A stretch of 14,760 bases of DNA from Asterionellopsis glacialis (Eukaryota; Bacillariophyta; Plagiogrammaphyceae; Rhaphoneidales; Asterionellopsidaceae), in the NCBI GenBank assembly GCA_014885115.2, contig WKLE02000843.1, positions 6,174 through 20,933 of the forward strand, in the 5' to 3' direction. Below, one piece after another: positions 1 through 8,000 of this stretch; position 1 is the first letter of the stretch; every line of letters starts with the position of its first letter. A program made the position numbers and the translations under genes. Under the pieces are notes generated by a model that was given only the letters and a program-made list of their open reading frames with translations, was not told the origin of the DNA and ran no database searches.

Positions 1-215
1 CCTTTTCTATGATGTATCACCCGCCGACAACTGCCGAAAAGGTAGTATCAGATAGGTCCTAAGTAAAATGAGACTCCTAGAGTTGTCTGACTACTATGAA
101 GGATTTCTGTGCATTTTTGGTTTTATGTACGATAGGTTTCATACTTCGTACGATTGATACGGTTTCATCCCAGATTGGTGTTTGAGAATAATTGAGGGCC
201 TAAGTAATTATTTTT

Positions 216-261
216 TATAATATTGTACCTCAAGTACTTACTACAGTATAATATTGTACCT
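216..261. repeat. 15-bp direct repeat, two copies
   Basis: TATAATATTGTACCT occurs at 216-230 and again at 247-261, a spacing of 31 bp. The second copy runs on into TACCTGGAC, a relative of the 9-mer found elsewhere in the window. Nearby, GG(C/T)CTAAGTA occurs at about 55-65 (TC form), 197-206 and 317-326. All of this is seen directly; no function is evident. Confidence 0.7.
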
Positions 262-627
262 GGACACTCCGCATATCTACTTTTTATTTCAACTGATCCA
301 GGTTGGGGGAATAAAAGGCCTAAGTATTCGTGGTACCCGTACATACGATACGTGAACAACTCTTTCTCTTTCTTGTATACAGGGCAGTGCTATGTTACTT
401 TCTGAACAGGAACTCCCTAAAAGGTTTGCCTAATAAGTAATTAAAAGAATAATGTATGCAATATTTCTCACTACAACTGCACTTGTATTTTATGTGAGAA
501 TTAAAAGAATTTAAGTAATGAAATAAGATTCAATAATGTTGATTAGATTATTATTGCTTCAAGCGGTGTCTTGGATTCATTCTCTTCCTTGAGGCTCCAT
601 TATATTGCTATATTATACTTGGTGCTG

Positions 628-651
628 TACCAGGTAGTGTAGTACCTGGTA
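628..651. repeat. Inverted pair of TACC(A/T)GGTA 9-mers
   Basis: TACCAGGTA at 628-636 is followed after six bases by TACCTGGTA at 643-651, its exact reverse complement. Together they form a 24-bp hairpin-capable palindrome with a 6-nt loop. Each 9-mer is itself an interrupted palindrome (TACC-N-GGTA). A third copy lies at 758-766, followed by a one-base variant (TACCTGATA) at 770-778. Confidence 0.8.
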
Positions 652-757
652 TAAACGCAAGTGAGGAACACGTAATTTTCAACTGTAACTATGCAATTAA
701 GTAAAATGGCTAATTCCTCCAATAAAAAATCAGAAAATACTCGCATGTAAATCAAGG

Positions 758-778
758 TACCTGGTAAGGTACCTGATA
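758..778. repeat. TACCTGGTA plus adjacent TACCTGATA variant
   Basis: The exact 9-mer at 758-766 is followed, three bases later, by a one-mismatch copy at 770-778, so this is a small direct repeat (GGTACCTG twice). It belongs to the dispersed intergenic family discussed under findings. Confidence 0.7.
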
Positions 779-1477
779 GGCACATAATATGTACGATACT
801 ACGTTCCTACCACCAAGTGCAAGTTGAGCAACGGGTTTCGCAACAGAAACTCCAGAAGCTGTCAACCATATTAAAAAGGGTGACATACATCTAAAAGCAT
901 CCTAGTACTTGATTATAAAATAATTGAGTGTTATTAAAGGGATGGAGTGATCCCAAACGTGAGAAGGTTTAAGTTGTCGTACTGTAGATCAAATTGAATG
1001 GACGTAGAAGCGTCAGATGTCAGACGATCTCCATATATAATTTTTCATTATTAAAAAGATAGACGTATTTTTCATTGATTTGCACTTTCCTAATATTTAT
1101 TTAAAAATATCAAATTACTATTATATCATTATCAGTACAATAGCTGTTTTTACTTTGAAAAGACAATAGTGACGCAAGTACGGGACGGATGGAAGACACG
1201 TGAATAAAGTTCTTGAACTCAACATGTATGCTGTTTTCTTATTTTTTCAATAGTAAATCTCAACCAGGTATTCTACGGGATAAATGTACTGGATCTAATG
1301 AATTTCGTATGTCCCTCGAAACGAAGCTGGCACAAGTATAAAAGTATTGCCCCACAAGGTCGCTCTGCACGTACATCCTATGGACTTTCAGAAATGATAC
1401 TACGAATGCGATTTTTTACATGGTTTAATTAACGAACAGTACAATATTCCCCCCTACTTTCATTACTCATAATTCTG

Positions 1478-1486
1478 TACCAGGTA
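1478..1486. repeat. TACCAGGTA 9-mer (dispersed family)
   Basis: An exact copy in the extended form CTGTACCAGGTAG. The CTG prefix is shared with the copies at 628-636, 4238-4246 and, on the opposite strand, 4504-4512, so the conserved core is about 12 bp. Confidence 0.7.
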
Positions 1487-1518
1487 GCTATGTACAATAT
1501 CATTTCCATTTTTATTCA

Positions 1519-1605
1519 TTTCGGTAAGGTATCCTTGGACATCAAATACTTTACGAGTACTATCTACCATATCCTTTCGTTAATGTATCCTTGGACATCA
1601 AATAC
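1519..1605. repeat. 31-bp direct repeat, 56-bp period
   Basis: Positions 1519-1549 and 1575-1605 match over 31 bp with two mismatches. The final 21 bp, beginning GTATCCTTGGACATC, are identical at 1529-1549 and 1585-1605. The second copy runs directly into a TACCAGGTA 9-mer at 1603-1611, whereas the first copy diverges at that point. Seen directly; it looks like a local duplication of non-coding DNA. Confidence 0.8.
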
Positions 1606-1611
1606 CAGGTA
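1603..1611. repeat. TACCAGGTA 9-mer (dispersed family)
   Basis: An exact copy at the edge of the second unit of the 31-bp direct repeat. The equivalent place after the first unit (1547 onward) reads TACTTTACG, so the 9-mer is a point of difference between the two copies. Confidence 0.7.
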
Positions 1612-1612
1612 A

Positions 1613-2158
1613 TCAATCAATAAGCTCTACAGTACAAAAAAGAGTAGGACCTAGATGAGTATGTCGGTAACTATTGAAACATCCAAATTTTGATTCGATC
1701 ATCTCGAGAAAGAGATTTCTTACGAACAAAAAACATTCCCTACAAGATAACCCAAAAAAGATTCTTTGAAAATGACGTGGTATACGGAGAGATTTTTTTC
1801 GCCACGTGTGATGAGATTGAGGAAATGACTTCTCAGATGTAGAGAACAGCTTATTATAAGATATATTCATACCAGACGTCAAATGTACTGTACCAAACAA
1901 ATTCACCGTAAGTATTCCACAACAACGAACATACCAGTAATTCACTTCAACAAACAAAAAAAAGGAAGTCTTACACGCACACAATACATTTTCTTCAAAA
2001 ACATTCTCTCCTAAGAAAATAACCCCAGGAAAAGACCTCTGAAAACTATCAAGGACTTGTACACTCAATGCCAGCGCTAAACTAAAATTACACAAGTTAG
2101 ATTCTAGATACATTTTTAAAGAAGTAACATGAAACATTATTACAGAGACGAGAAACAC
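1613..2158 (-). CDS. Doubtful 181-codon open frame, no known domain
   Basis: This frame is long for AT-rich DNA but I do not recognise any domain. The translation is rich in Phe, Leu, Ser and Cys and does not look like a normal soluble or membrane protein. It contains a weak internal repeat: an FQRIFFG stretch near residues 129-135 and an FQRSFPG stretch near residues 39-45. This matches DNA similarity between about 1715-1775 and 1990-2050 on the plus strand. There is no supporting neighbour, no clear signal peptide and no splice evidence. It may be a chance frame, a decayed repeat or part of a non-coding transcript. I keep it only because of its length. Confidence 0.12.
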   Translation of the reverse strand: MFLVSVIMFHVTSLKMYLESNLCNFSLALALSVQVLDSFQRSFPGVIFLGENVFEENVLCACKTSFFLFVEVNYWYVRCCGILTVNLFGTVHLTSGMNISYNKLFSTSEKSFPQSHHTWRKKSLRIPRHFQRIFFGLSCRECFLFVRNLFLEMIESKFGCFNSYRHTHLGPTLFCTVELID

Positions 2159-2712
2159 ACACCATGCCTACATAGTTGCAGTAAGCACTGTAGGCTTGTT
2201 GTATGTAAAACAACACATAAGTACCTTATTGTAGTAACTCAGAGAAGTGCAGGAGTCACATTTATATTATGCAGTGCGTTTACACTAATGATACCTAATT
2301 GTGTGCCCACACAGTAGAAGGAGGCAACTGTACGCTAGTGCAATTTTCTAAGTTTTCATGCGAAGACAAAAAAATCTTTTCTAATATCTTAAAAAATTTC
2401 TATTTGTTTTTCAAATCAATAAATGTACCGTACTGTTAGGAGAAGCCACTTCTGATGTTTATCGTGGAATTTTTGAAAGTTTTCACATTTTCTAAAACGA
2501 GAAATTCAGATTGTATCCGCTAGTGCACCGATCTTTGGCATCATTGTGAAGATGCACAAGCATGAAACACAGAAGTTTGTTGCTTTGCCAGCGCAAGTAA
2601 AAGGTCTTTTATTCAATGTCATTTCTCGTTCCCCAAATTGATCTATTCTTGGTAACGAAGTTTACTCCATAATGCTTTTTCTTTGCAAATCTTTTCAGCC
2701 AAAATGGTATTC

Positions 2713-4143
2713 TTATTGTGGAATGTCTACACATTTACACGATCGTTTATAAGATGGACAGAAATTATTACCACCAAATTCAGGACACCATGGATCATCG
2801 ACAGATATAAAGGGTACAATTTTACCTTGCCTGTAAACTAATAGTTGAAGGACGAGCATATCCATGGTTGAATGTAATGGCCCTACAAGACCTTTACAAG
2901 ATATAAGTTCTTGAATATCAGTATAAACTTCGTATGCTGCTTCTCCATTGTTGGCAATTGTCTTGATTCGATTGTCAATTAATTTGGTTGTATTATATTT
3001 GTTCCGATCCATACGTTGATACCGTACATTTGTAAATCCATATTCCTTGGCTACAGACAAAATAGTATCCATATCAGGTGAATCTGTAGCAACAAAGACA
3101 TCATCCCATCCATATTTCTGTTTCATTTGGTATGCACCCTCAAAGAATGTTTGAAAGGGTGGACATGATCTTTCATATCCTTTTTGTTGATATCCGTCAC
3201 CCTTTCCACAACTATCACCTCGTCGAATATGGACCGCAATACAATCTTTCGACTGACGTTGAAGAAGAGATGGTTTCATAAAGTATGCAGTAACGACTGC
3301 ACTAAATATCAGATCTCCATATTGACGTCGAAACCATTCTCCATAATTATTGGACGGTCCTCTCATTGATAATGTGCTGCTAGAATCCACGGATTCTACG
3401 GTCATACTGCTTTCAATAGATGCATCCCACAAATGTCCATCTGGTAAATCTTTATGGTCCCATACGTTGACGACATCCTTGGGATATTGATCAACAGGAC
3501 TTATCGAAACATGTTGTTGTTGTATACAGGTTTGATCTAAAGGTTTCAATAGACTAGGCCAAATGACGCCACCACCACCTTGTCTTTTCTTATTGTTGTT
3601 CGAACTACTACTTTCCCATTTGAAGTTTGACTTTGGATCTATAACAACAGCCTTGTCCATCATCCAATGTCTCCAAACGACATTGATAACATGTAATATC
3701 GAGGATGATACACCAAATAGTGGAACACTGATTTTATAAAATGATTTAGAACAATTTGTTTGAATGGTATCAAATGATTTCCATAGTCGATCTGCATCGT
3801 TTTTCCAAACAACGACTTGTTCTTTTAACGTTTCATTGTCGTCTTTTATTGTTATTTCTGAAGGATCGGGCAAATACATGCGATCCTTGTACACGTTCAA
3901 TTCTTCTGGCGATAATGATGCATAATTATTTGTTACAATATTTGGTGATGTTTGATTTACTTTTGTGTTTGATGAAATCAGACGGGGTATATAAATTTCA
4001 CTTTCAATAAATAGTAAAGTGAGAATCGTTATGAAATAGAACCCTAAACCAGGTGCTCGAAGAAAATTATAGATTGTTTTCATGGTTGTTTTTGGGCTCT
4101 TGTTTTTCAATCCCACTTTTCTTTTTTGTTGAGGGTTTATCAT
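2713..4143 (-). CDS. Type II membrane fucosyltransferase-like protein
   Basis: A 476-residue single-exon gene on the minus strand. Seen: a basic N-terminus, one hydrophobic segment at about residues 33-48 (signal anchor), a low-complexity Ser/Asn/Lys/Gly stretch at about 178-192, then a C-terminal domain with AVHIRRGDSC (303-312), VFVATDSPD (349-357) and GLVGPLHSTMDMLVLQLL (418-435). Several Cys lie near the C-terminus (453-471). Known: an H-x-R-R-x-D motif followed by a later Ser-containing loop is typical of GDP-fucose-using GT-B enzymes (the FUT8/NodZ and O-fucosyltransferase superfamily), where the Arg contacts GDP-fucose. Inferred: a Golgi or ER lumenal fucosyltransferase; acceptor and linkage are unknown. 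Met21 is an alternative start that would still keep the anchor. It is divergent from the Cys-rich gene at 5034, about 890 bp away. The superfamily call is fairly safe, the exact family is not. Confidence 0.75.
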   Translation of the reverse strand: MINPQQKRKVGLKNKSPKTTMKTIYNFLRAPGLGFYFITILTLLFIESEIYIPRLISSNTKVNQTSPNIVTNNYASLSPEELNVYKDRMYLPDPSEITIKDDNETLKEQVVVWKNDADRLWKSFDTIQTNCSKSFYKISVPLFGVSSSILHVINVVWRHWMMDKAVVIDPKSNFKWESSSSNNNKKRQGGGGVIWPSLLKPLDQTCIQQQHVSISPVDQYPKDVVNVWDHKDLPDGHLWDASIESSMTVESVDSSSTLSMRGPSNNYGEWFRRQYGDLIFSAVVTAYFMKPSLLQRQSKDCIAVHIRRGDSCGKGDGYQQKGYERSCPPFQTFFEGAYQMKQKYGWDDVFVATDSPDMDTILSVAKEYGFTNVRYQRMDRNKYNTTKLIDNRIKTIANNGEAAYEVYTDIQELISCKGLVGPLHSTMDMLVLQLLVYRQGKIVPFISVDDPWCPEFGGNNFCPSYKRSCKCVDIPQ

Positions 4144-4237
4144 GCATCACTTGAAGCTGAAAACATCAGTAACAAAAAATTGTGTAAAATGTTCGGAAGA
4201 TGCAGTAGACTAGTGAAGAGTCTAGTTGATGATGCTG

Positions 4238-4246
4238 TACCAGGTA
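4238..4246. repeat. TACCAGGTA 9-mer (dispersed family)
   Basis: An exact copy in the context ATGCTGTACCAGGTATTGTG. The left flank GCTG matches the copy at 628-636. It lies about 95 bp upstream of the start of the fucosyltransferase-like gene at 4143. Confidence 0.7.
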
Positions 4247-4306
4247 TTGTGTCATATGCTGCGTCGATCGTCAAATCGAGTAGACTACTTTCAACTTGCC
4301 GTGGTG

Positions 4307-4469
4307 AGAGCGCTCTACGAGTAGAGGATAGAACCTAATTTGAAATTTTTCCGATGAGTTCTCCACGTTTATCCAGACTCTCTCTCTAGAGCCACTAGAG
4401 TAGATGGAGTCTCTCTCTCTAGTAGAGAGAGGTTCTTTTAGGAGACAACTCGCTAGAGAGAGAGGACTC
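4307..4469. repeat. Cluster of CTCT/AGAG palindromes, foldback-capable
   Basis: Seen directly: AGAGCGCTCT at 4307-4316 is a perfect 10-bp palindrome. CTCTCTCTA at 4413-4421 and TAGAGAGAG at 4423-4431 are perfect reverse complements around one G. The GAGTCTCTCTCTCTAG stretch (about 4407-4422) pairs, with one extra base, with CTAGAGAGAGAGGACTC at 4453-4469. Alternating CT and GA runs also occur at 4378-4400. The arms allow more than one hairpin. It may be a GAGA-like regulatory element, a decayed foldback transposon end or simple-sequence expansion. Confidence 0.65.
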
Positions 4470-4503
4470 AATAGACCGTTTTCTGAGTTTTTTGAAATTC
4501 AAA

Positions 4504-4512
4504 TACCTGGTA
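4504..4512. repeat. TACCTGGTA 9-mer (dispersed family)
   Basis: An exact copy; on the minus strand it reads CTGTACCAGGTA, sharing the extended core with copies at 628, 1478 and 4238. It lies between the two divergent genes. Confidence 0.7.
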
Positions 4513-4810
4513 CAGATCTTATAGTTAGGTACTGTAGTACTAAATCGATTAGGACGACTCACTTAATGTCTCATGTACATTGTTTTGTATTAAAATTGTA
4601 TTTGTGTAAAACAATAGATTATATACGAAATGTATACGTACATTCGATGCAAAAAATGAATCTTTTCCAGATTTCAACCGTCGAATCAACCTGTGACAGC
4701 AGGAAAACTGCATACGGTCCCAAGTCCTACATACCCCCGTACCTACAAACAATTCTAGGACTAGCAACGATATTCTCCTAGGGGATTTCGCTTTATAAAA
4801 TCATCTAAAT

Positions 4811-4946
4811 CTTTTATTCGTGTTGTCCTTTCTTTTATTCGTGTTGTCCTTTCTGGCTGTCAATCCCAGATTATTTTTAACGCTGTCATTAAAATCTTTT
4901 ATTTGTGTTTTCCTTTCGGTAGTCTACTGGCTGTCCATTCCAGATT
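4811..4946. repeat. 21-bp tandem repeat plus degenerate composite copy
   Basis: A 21-bp unit beginning CTTTTATTCGTGTTGTCC is perfectly duplicated at 4811-4831 and 4832-4852. A diverged copy lies at 4896-4916. The sequence after the second copy (4853-4872, CTGGCTGTCAATCCCAGATT) recurs with two changes at 4927-4946. So a composite block of repeat plus flank was duplicated within the last 225 bp before the start codon at 5034. This could be promoter or 5' UTR sequence. Confidence 0.75.
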
Positions 4947-5033
4947 CTTATCACATTATTTGGACCACTACTGTGAGAGCTCTCGAACATTATCCTCGAA
5001 AAACAAAAACACAACTATACTAACTGCACTACG

Positions 5034-8000
5034 ATGAAGAAGGTCTTTGAATTACATCCTAGCAGTCGCAGTGTTCTGATTGTTCTTCTTTTATTAGGAA
5101 ATGTTTTCACAGTAGATGCAGAACAAGCAGCAGCTACTGCAGCTGCATCAAAAGCAACTACAAAATCAAAGAATCATAATCCATCAATGAAAAAAGAAAT
5201 TATCAATGTTCTTCATCATCGTCGTCATCTTTTTGATGATAATGTATTTAACTGGGTATCTGATACTTGTGGTACTGCAATGAAAACGTTGTATAATGAA
5301 TCAACGGATTTGGCTAACGCGTATGAAGCTTATGATGCTGCGGAAAGGGTAGCATTTCAAAACAGTTGTACAGATATTCCTTCCAATGGATTTCCGACGA
5401 CATATAATTGTAGGGTTACGATTGGTGACAGTATTGTACAAAATTTGGAAAAATCGTGTATAGCAGCTGGTGGCATATTATTGGAAAATTTAGATGCACC
5501 ATCGGGTGCTGGGTGTTGTGGTGAAATTATCGAAAACTATGTATATTATGGATATACCACCAATGATTATCGACTTTGTATACCCAAACCAAGTACAGAA
5601 GCTTGTTTAATATCCGAATTGACAAGCTTTTATCCACAAGGTATATTTCAAGCAGCCATGGCCAAGTTTGAAGGAGAATTAAATCTTCAATGTGGAGGAT
5701 CATGTGATCCAGCAGAATGTACCTCAGACACATTATTATTAAATAAAAATGTTCAACTTTTAGCAGCAAGGTCTCATTATTATTCTGTCCTTGAGATGGA
5801 AATTATGGCATGTCGTCGTCGGTCTACGATTGAAGACGACGGGTTCAATTGCGGTAACATCACAGTCGATCAAAGTAAAGTTGACGATTATCGAAAAGCA
5901 TGCGAAAATGCCGGGGGATACATTGTCTCTTCAGAACCTTTCAACACAGACTGTCTAACAGATACAAATGAAAGACTTCGATTTAATGTCGACGGCACAC
6001 TTGCCTGCGTGTCGAGCAAGTGCAATTTGGAAAGCCAAGAAACTCAGAAACTTGTTGATAAACAAATTTCAACTTCACCTTTCGTATACTTAGCGAATAA
6101 GTGCAGTACCAGCAGCTTATGCCACGGTTATATTACTGGTTACGACTCATACATCGCCAATGGAACTGCCAAGCCGATTTCATGTGACGAACAGGACGGA
6201 AAAGATTACGTATTTCCTTCCTTTCAGGATCGTTCTTGTTGCTCGGGTGAAGGGAGATATTACGTAAAGAGTGGTCAAGTTGGTGGCTTCGACGCCGAAT
6301 ATAACTTTTTGGGAGACCTTACCAATGCTTGTAGAGCTTATACCGAGGCGCTATCTCTGGTTTTGTGCGACCCACGCCAAGGAGACTTCATAGAAGAAAA
6401 TATACTCCGTATTTGTAGATCGTCCTGCGACCTTGTATTCGACAAATGCGGATTGCCCGGAGAACAATATTCTATCTTTGCTAATTACAATGATGGTACT
6501 TCTCTTTGCTATGATATGTTTGGCGGCTTTGGTTTTTCTTTTGATGAGTCAGATTCTTGTTTCAGTAATCCGAACGGATATGTTTGTCAGGCAGGTCTAT
6601 CTATTCAGGTTGTAGATGACCATTGTCTATCGCTTGTACAACCTACTGAATTTGATGAATCTGGAAATCCGCCAGTTTCTTGTGGGGAAAGTAATGATCA
6701 GGTTGTCAGTCGTCCTATCTGTCCAGGCTACATAACTGGAGCTGACTCTTTCATTGCCAACGAAGAAGCAAAAGCAATTCCATGTGGTGGAAAGTTTGGA
6801 GACGAGGTATTTCCTTCATTCCAAGATCTGTCCTGTTGCTCGGGCGAAGGGAGATATTTTGTACAAACAGGTCAGATCGGTGGTTTTGATGCAGGATATG
6901 ATAGTCCCTACGTCGACCCTACTTGTTCCCCATATGTCGCAGTTCTCTCGTCTGTGCTGTGTGATCCACGCCTAGGCGAGTTCACAATGGGAAATGTCCT
7001 CCGCATTTGTAGATCTTCATGTGACCGAGTCTTTGATGCATGTGGTCTTCCAGGGCAGAATTTTGTTAGTGAAGCTAAATACAACGATGGGACTTCTCTT
7101 TGCTACGATTTGTTTGGTGGCTTTGATTCTTCACCTTGCGAGAGTCGGCCAGATGGGTACCCCTGTAAGGCAGGGCTGTCAATTGAAGTGGTAGATGAAA
7201 ATTGTTTTTCGATAGTGGAACCACCGATTGATGATGTTAATGAATATGGAGACATCCCAACAGACAGCTCTTGTTTCGTTGAATCTGATTCATTCGCTGG
7301 AATAGTTTTTTCTTTATTCTTCGTGCTTGGCTTGTGTGGAGCATGTTGTTGTATCTCTGTCTACTGTTATAGAAATTGTTGCAAAGGAAATTCACCACCC
7401 CAACCACCAGTCGCAATCGCAACAGCAACAACAGTAACCGGACAAGAAGGTCGCATTCAAGAAACTCCCGTATATGCAACCGCCACACCAACACCATCAG
7501 GGCAAGAAGGTGGCACTCAAGGAACTCCTGTTTATGTATCTGCCATATTACAAACGGATTCAACAAAGCCTAGTTTAGAAGCAGAGACTGCGCAGACGAC
7601 TGCGACTGCAATGCCCCTTGGTGCCATTTCGAACCAAGACACCAACTACTCCATTATGCCACCACCAATGAACCCATCCTTTGAAGCCTCGGCTGCACCA
7701 GCTATTGCACCTGTAGCGGCTCCTGAAATGTTGCAAGTTGTTCCACTTGTCGAAGTGGTCGAAGAGGCAGAGTCTCATAGACAGGAAGAAGTCGTCCAAA
7801 CTTGGATAAGAGAGCACCCTGGTAGTGTCGGAGCTTTAACTCCTGAAGATATTTCGTGTGTATTATCTAAAGTATCGCTTTCTTTGCACAAGGCTTCTAT
7901 TGCAAAGACTCTTGCTAGTGGGTTGAGCAGTACAAATTCTCTCACATGTGCACATGTTGTGGCAGCCATGAAAGAGTGCAGCCTTGAAAAGTCAGATGTG

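Larger units (their letters stand above)
1..2712. other. Gene-poor AT-rich intergenic region with short repeats
   Basis: No convincing gene is visible over about 2.7 kb. The open frames are short, overlap on both strands and have no recognisable domains; the longest (minus strand, 1613-2158) is listed separately. The DNA is AT-rich, with A and T runs, several short direct repeats, GTAC-rich stretches and five copies of the 9-mer TACC(A/T)GGTA. The last few hundred bases before 2713 probably include the 3' UTR and polyadenylation region of the minus-strand gene at 2713-4143. I see no LTRs, transposase fragments or tRNA-like structure, but a decayed element could not be recognised by eye. Confidence 0.7.
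4144..5033. promoter_or_regulatory. Divergent intergenic region with repeats and palindromes
   Basis: This 890-bp stretch separates two divergent genes and should hold both promoters. It contains two TACC(A/T)GGTA copies (4238-4246 and 4504-4512), a cluster of CT/GA palindromes (about 4307-4469) and a 21-bp tandem repeat with a later degenerate copy (4811-4946). TATAAAA at 4794-4800 lies about 235 bp before the start at 5034, so it is a TATA candidate only if the 5' UTR is long. No protein-coding frame here is convincing. Confidence 0.5.

Noticed and set aside
2129..2317. 62-codon plus-strand frame
   Set aside because: No domain, no promoter or splice support, Cys/His/Thr-rich chance-like sequence, and partial overlap with another doubtful frame.
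1..2712. Transposon or LTR relic in the left intergenic block
   Set aside because: There are no long terminal repeats, no transposase or reverse-transcriptase motifs, and no target-site duplication that I could identify.
4204..4230. Possible tRNA-like or stem-loop around GACTAG and CTAGT
   Set aside because: The stem is only five to six base pairs and there is no cloverleaf or anticodon arm.
4404..4781. 125-codon plus-strand frame in the divergent intergenic region
   Set aside because: Its N-terminal part is only the CT/GA palindromic repeat and the remainder has no recognisable domain; the frame most likely arises by chance from simple sequence.
4820..5023. 67-codon hydrophobic frame just before the Cys-rich gene
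   Set aside because: It is made up largely of the 21-bp promoter-proximal repeats, whose T-rich content yields Phe/Leu/Val codons, and it ends 10 bp before the real start, which has its own signal peptide.
7237..7566. 109-codon minus-strand frame opposite the tail of the Cys-rich gene
   Set aside because: It is antisense to the repetitive tail; its apparent repeats (REFLEC) mirror the GQEG...TPVY repeat.
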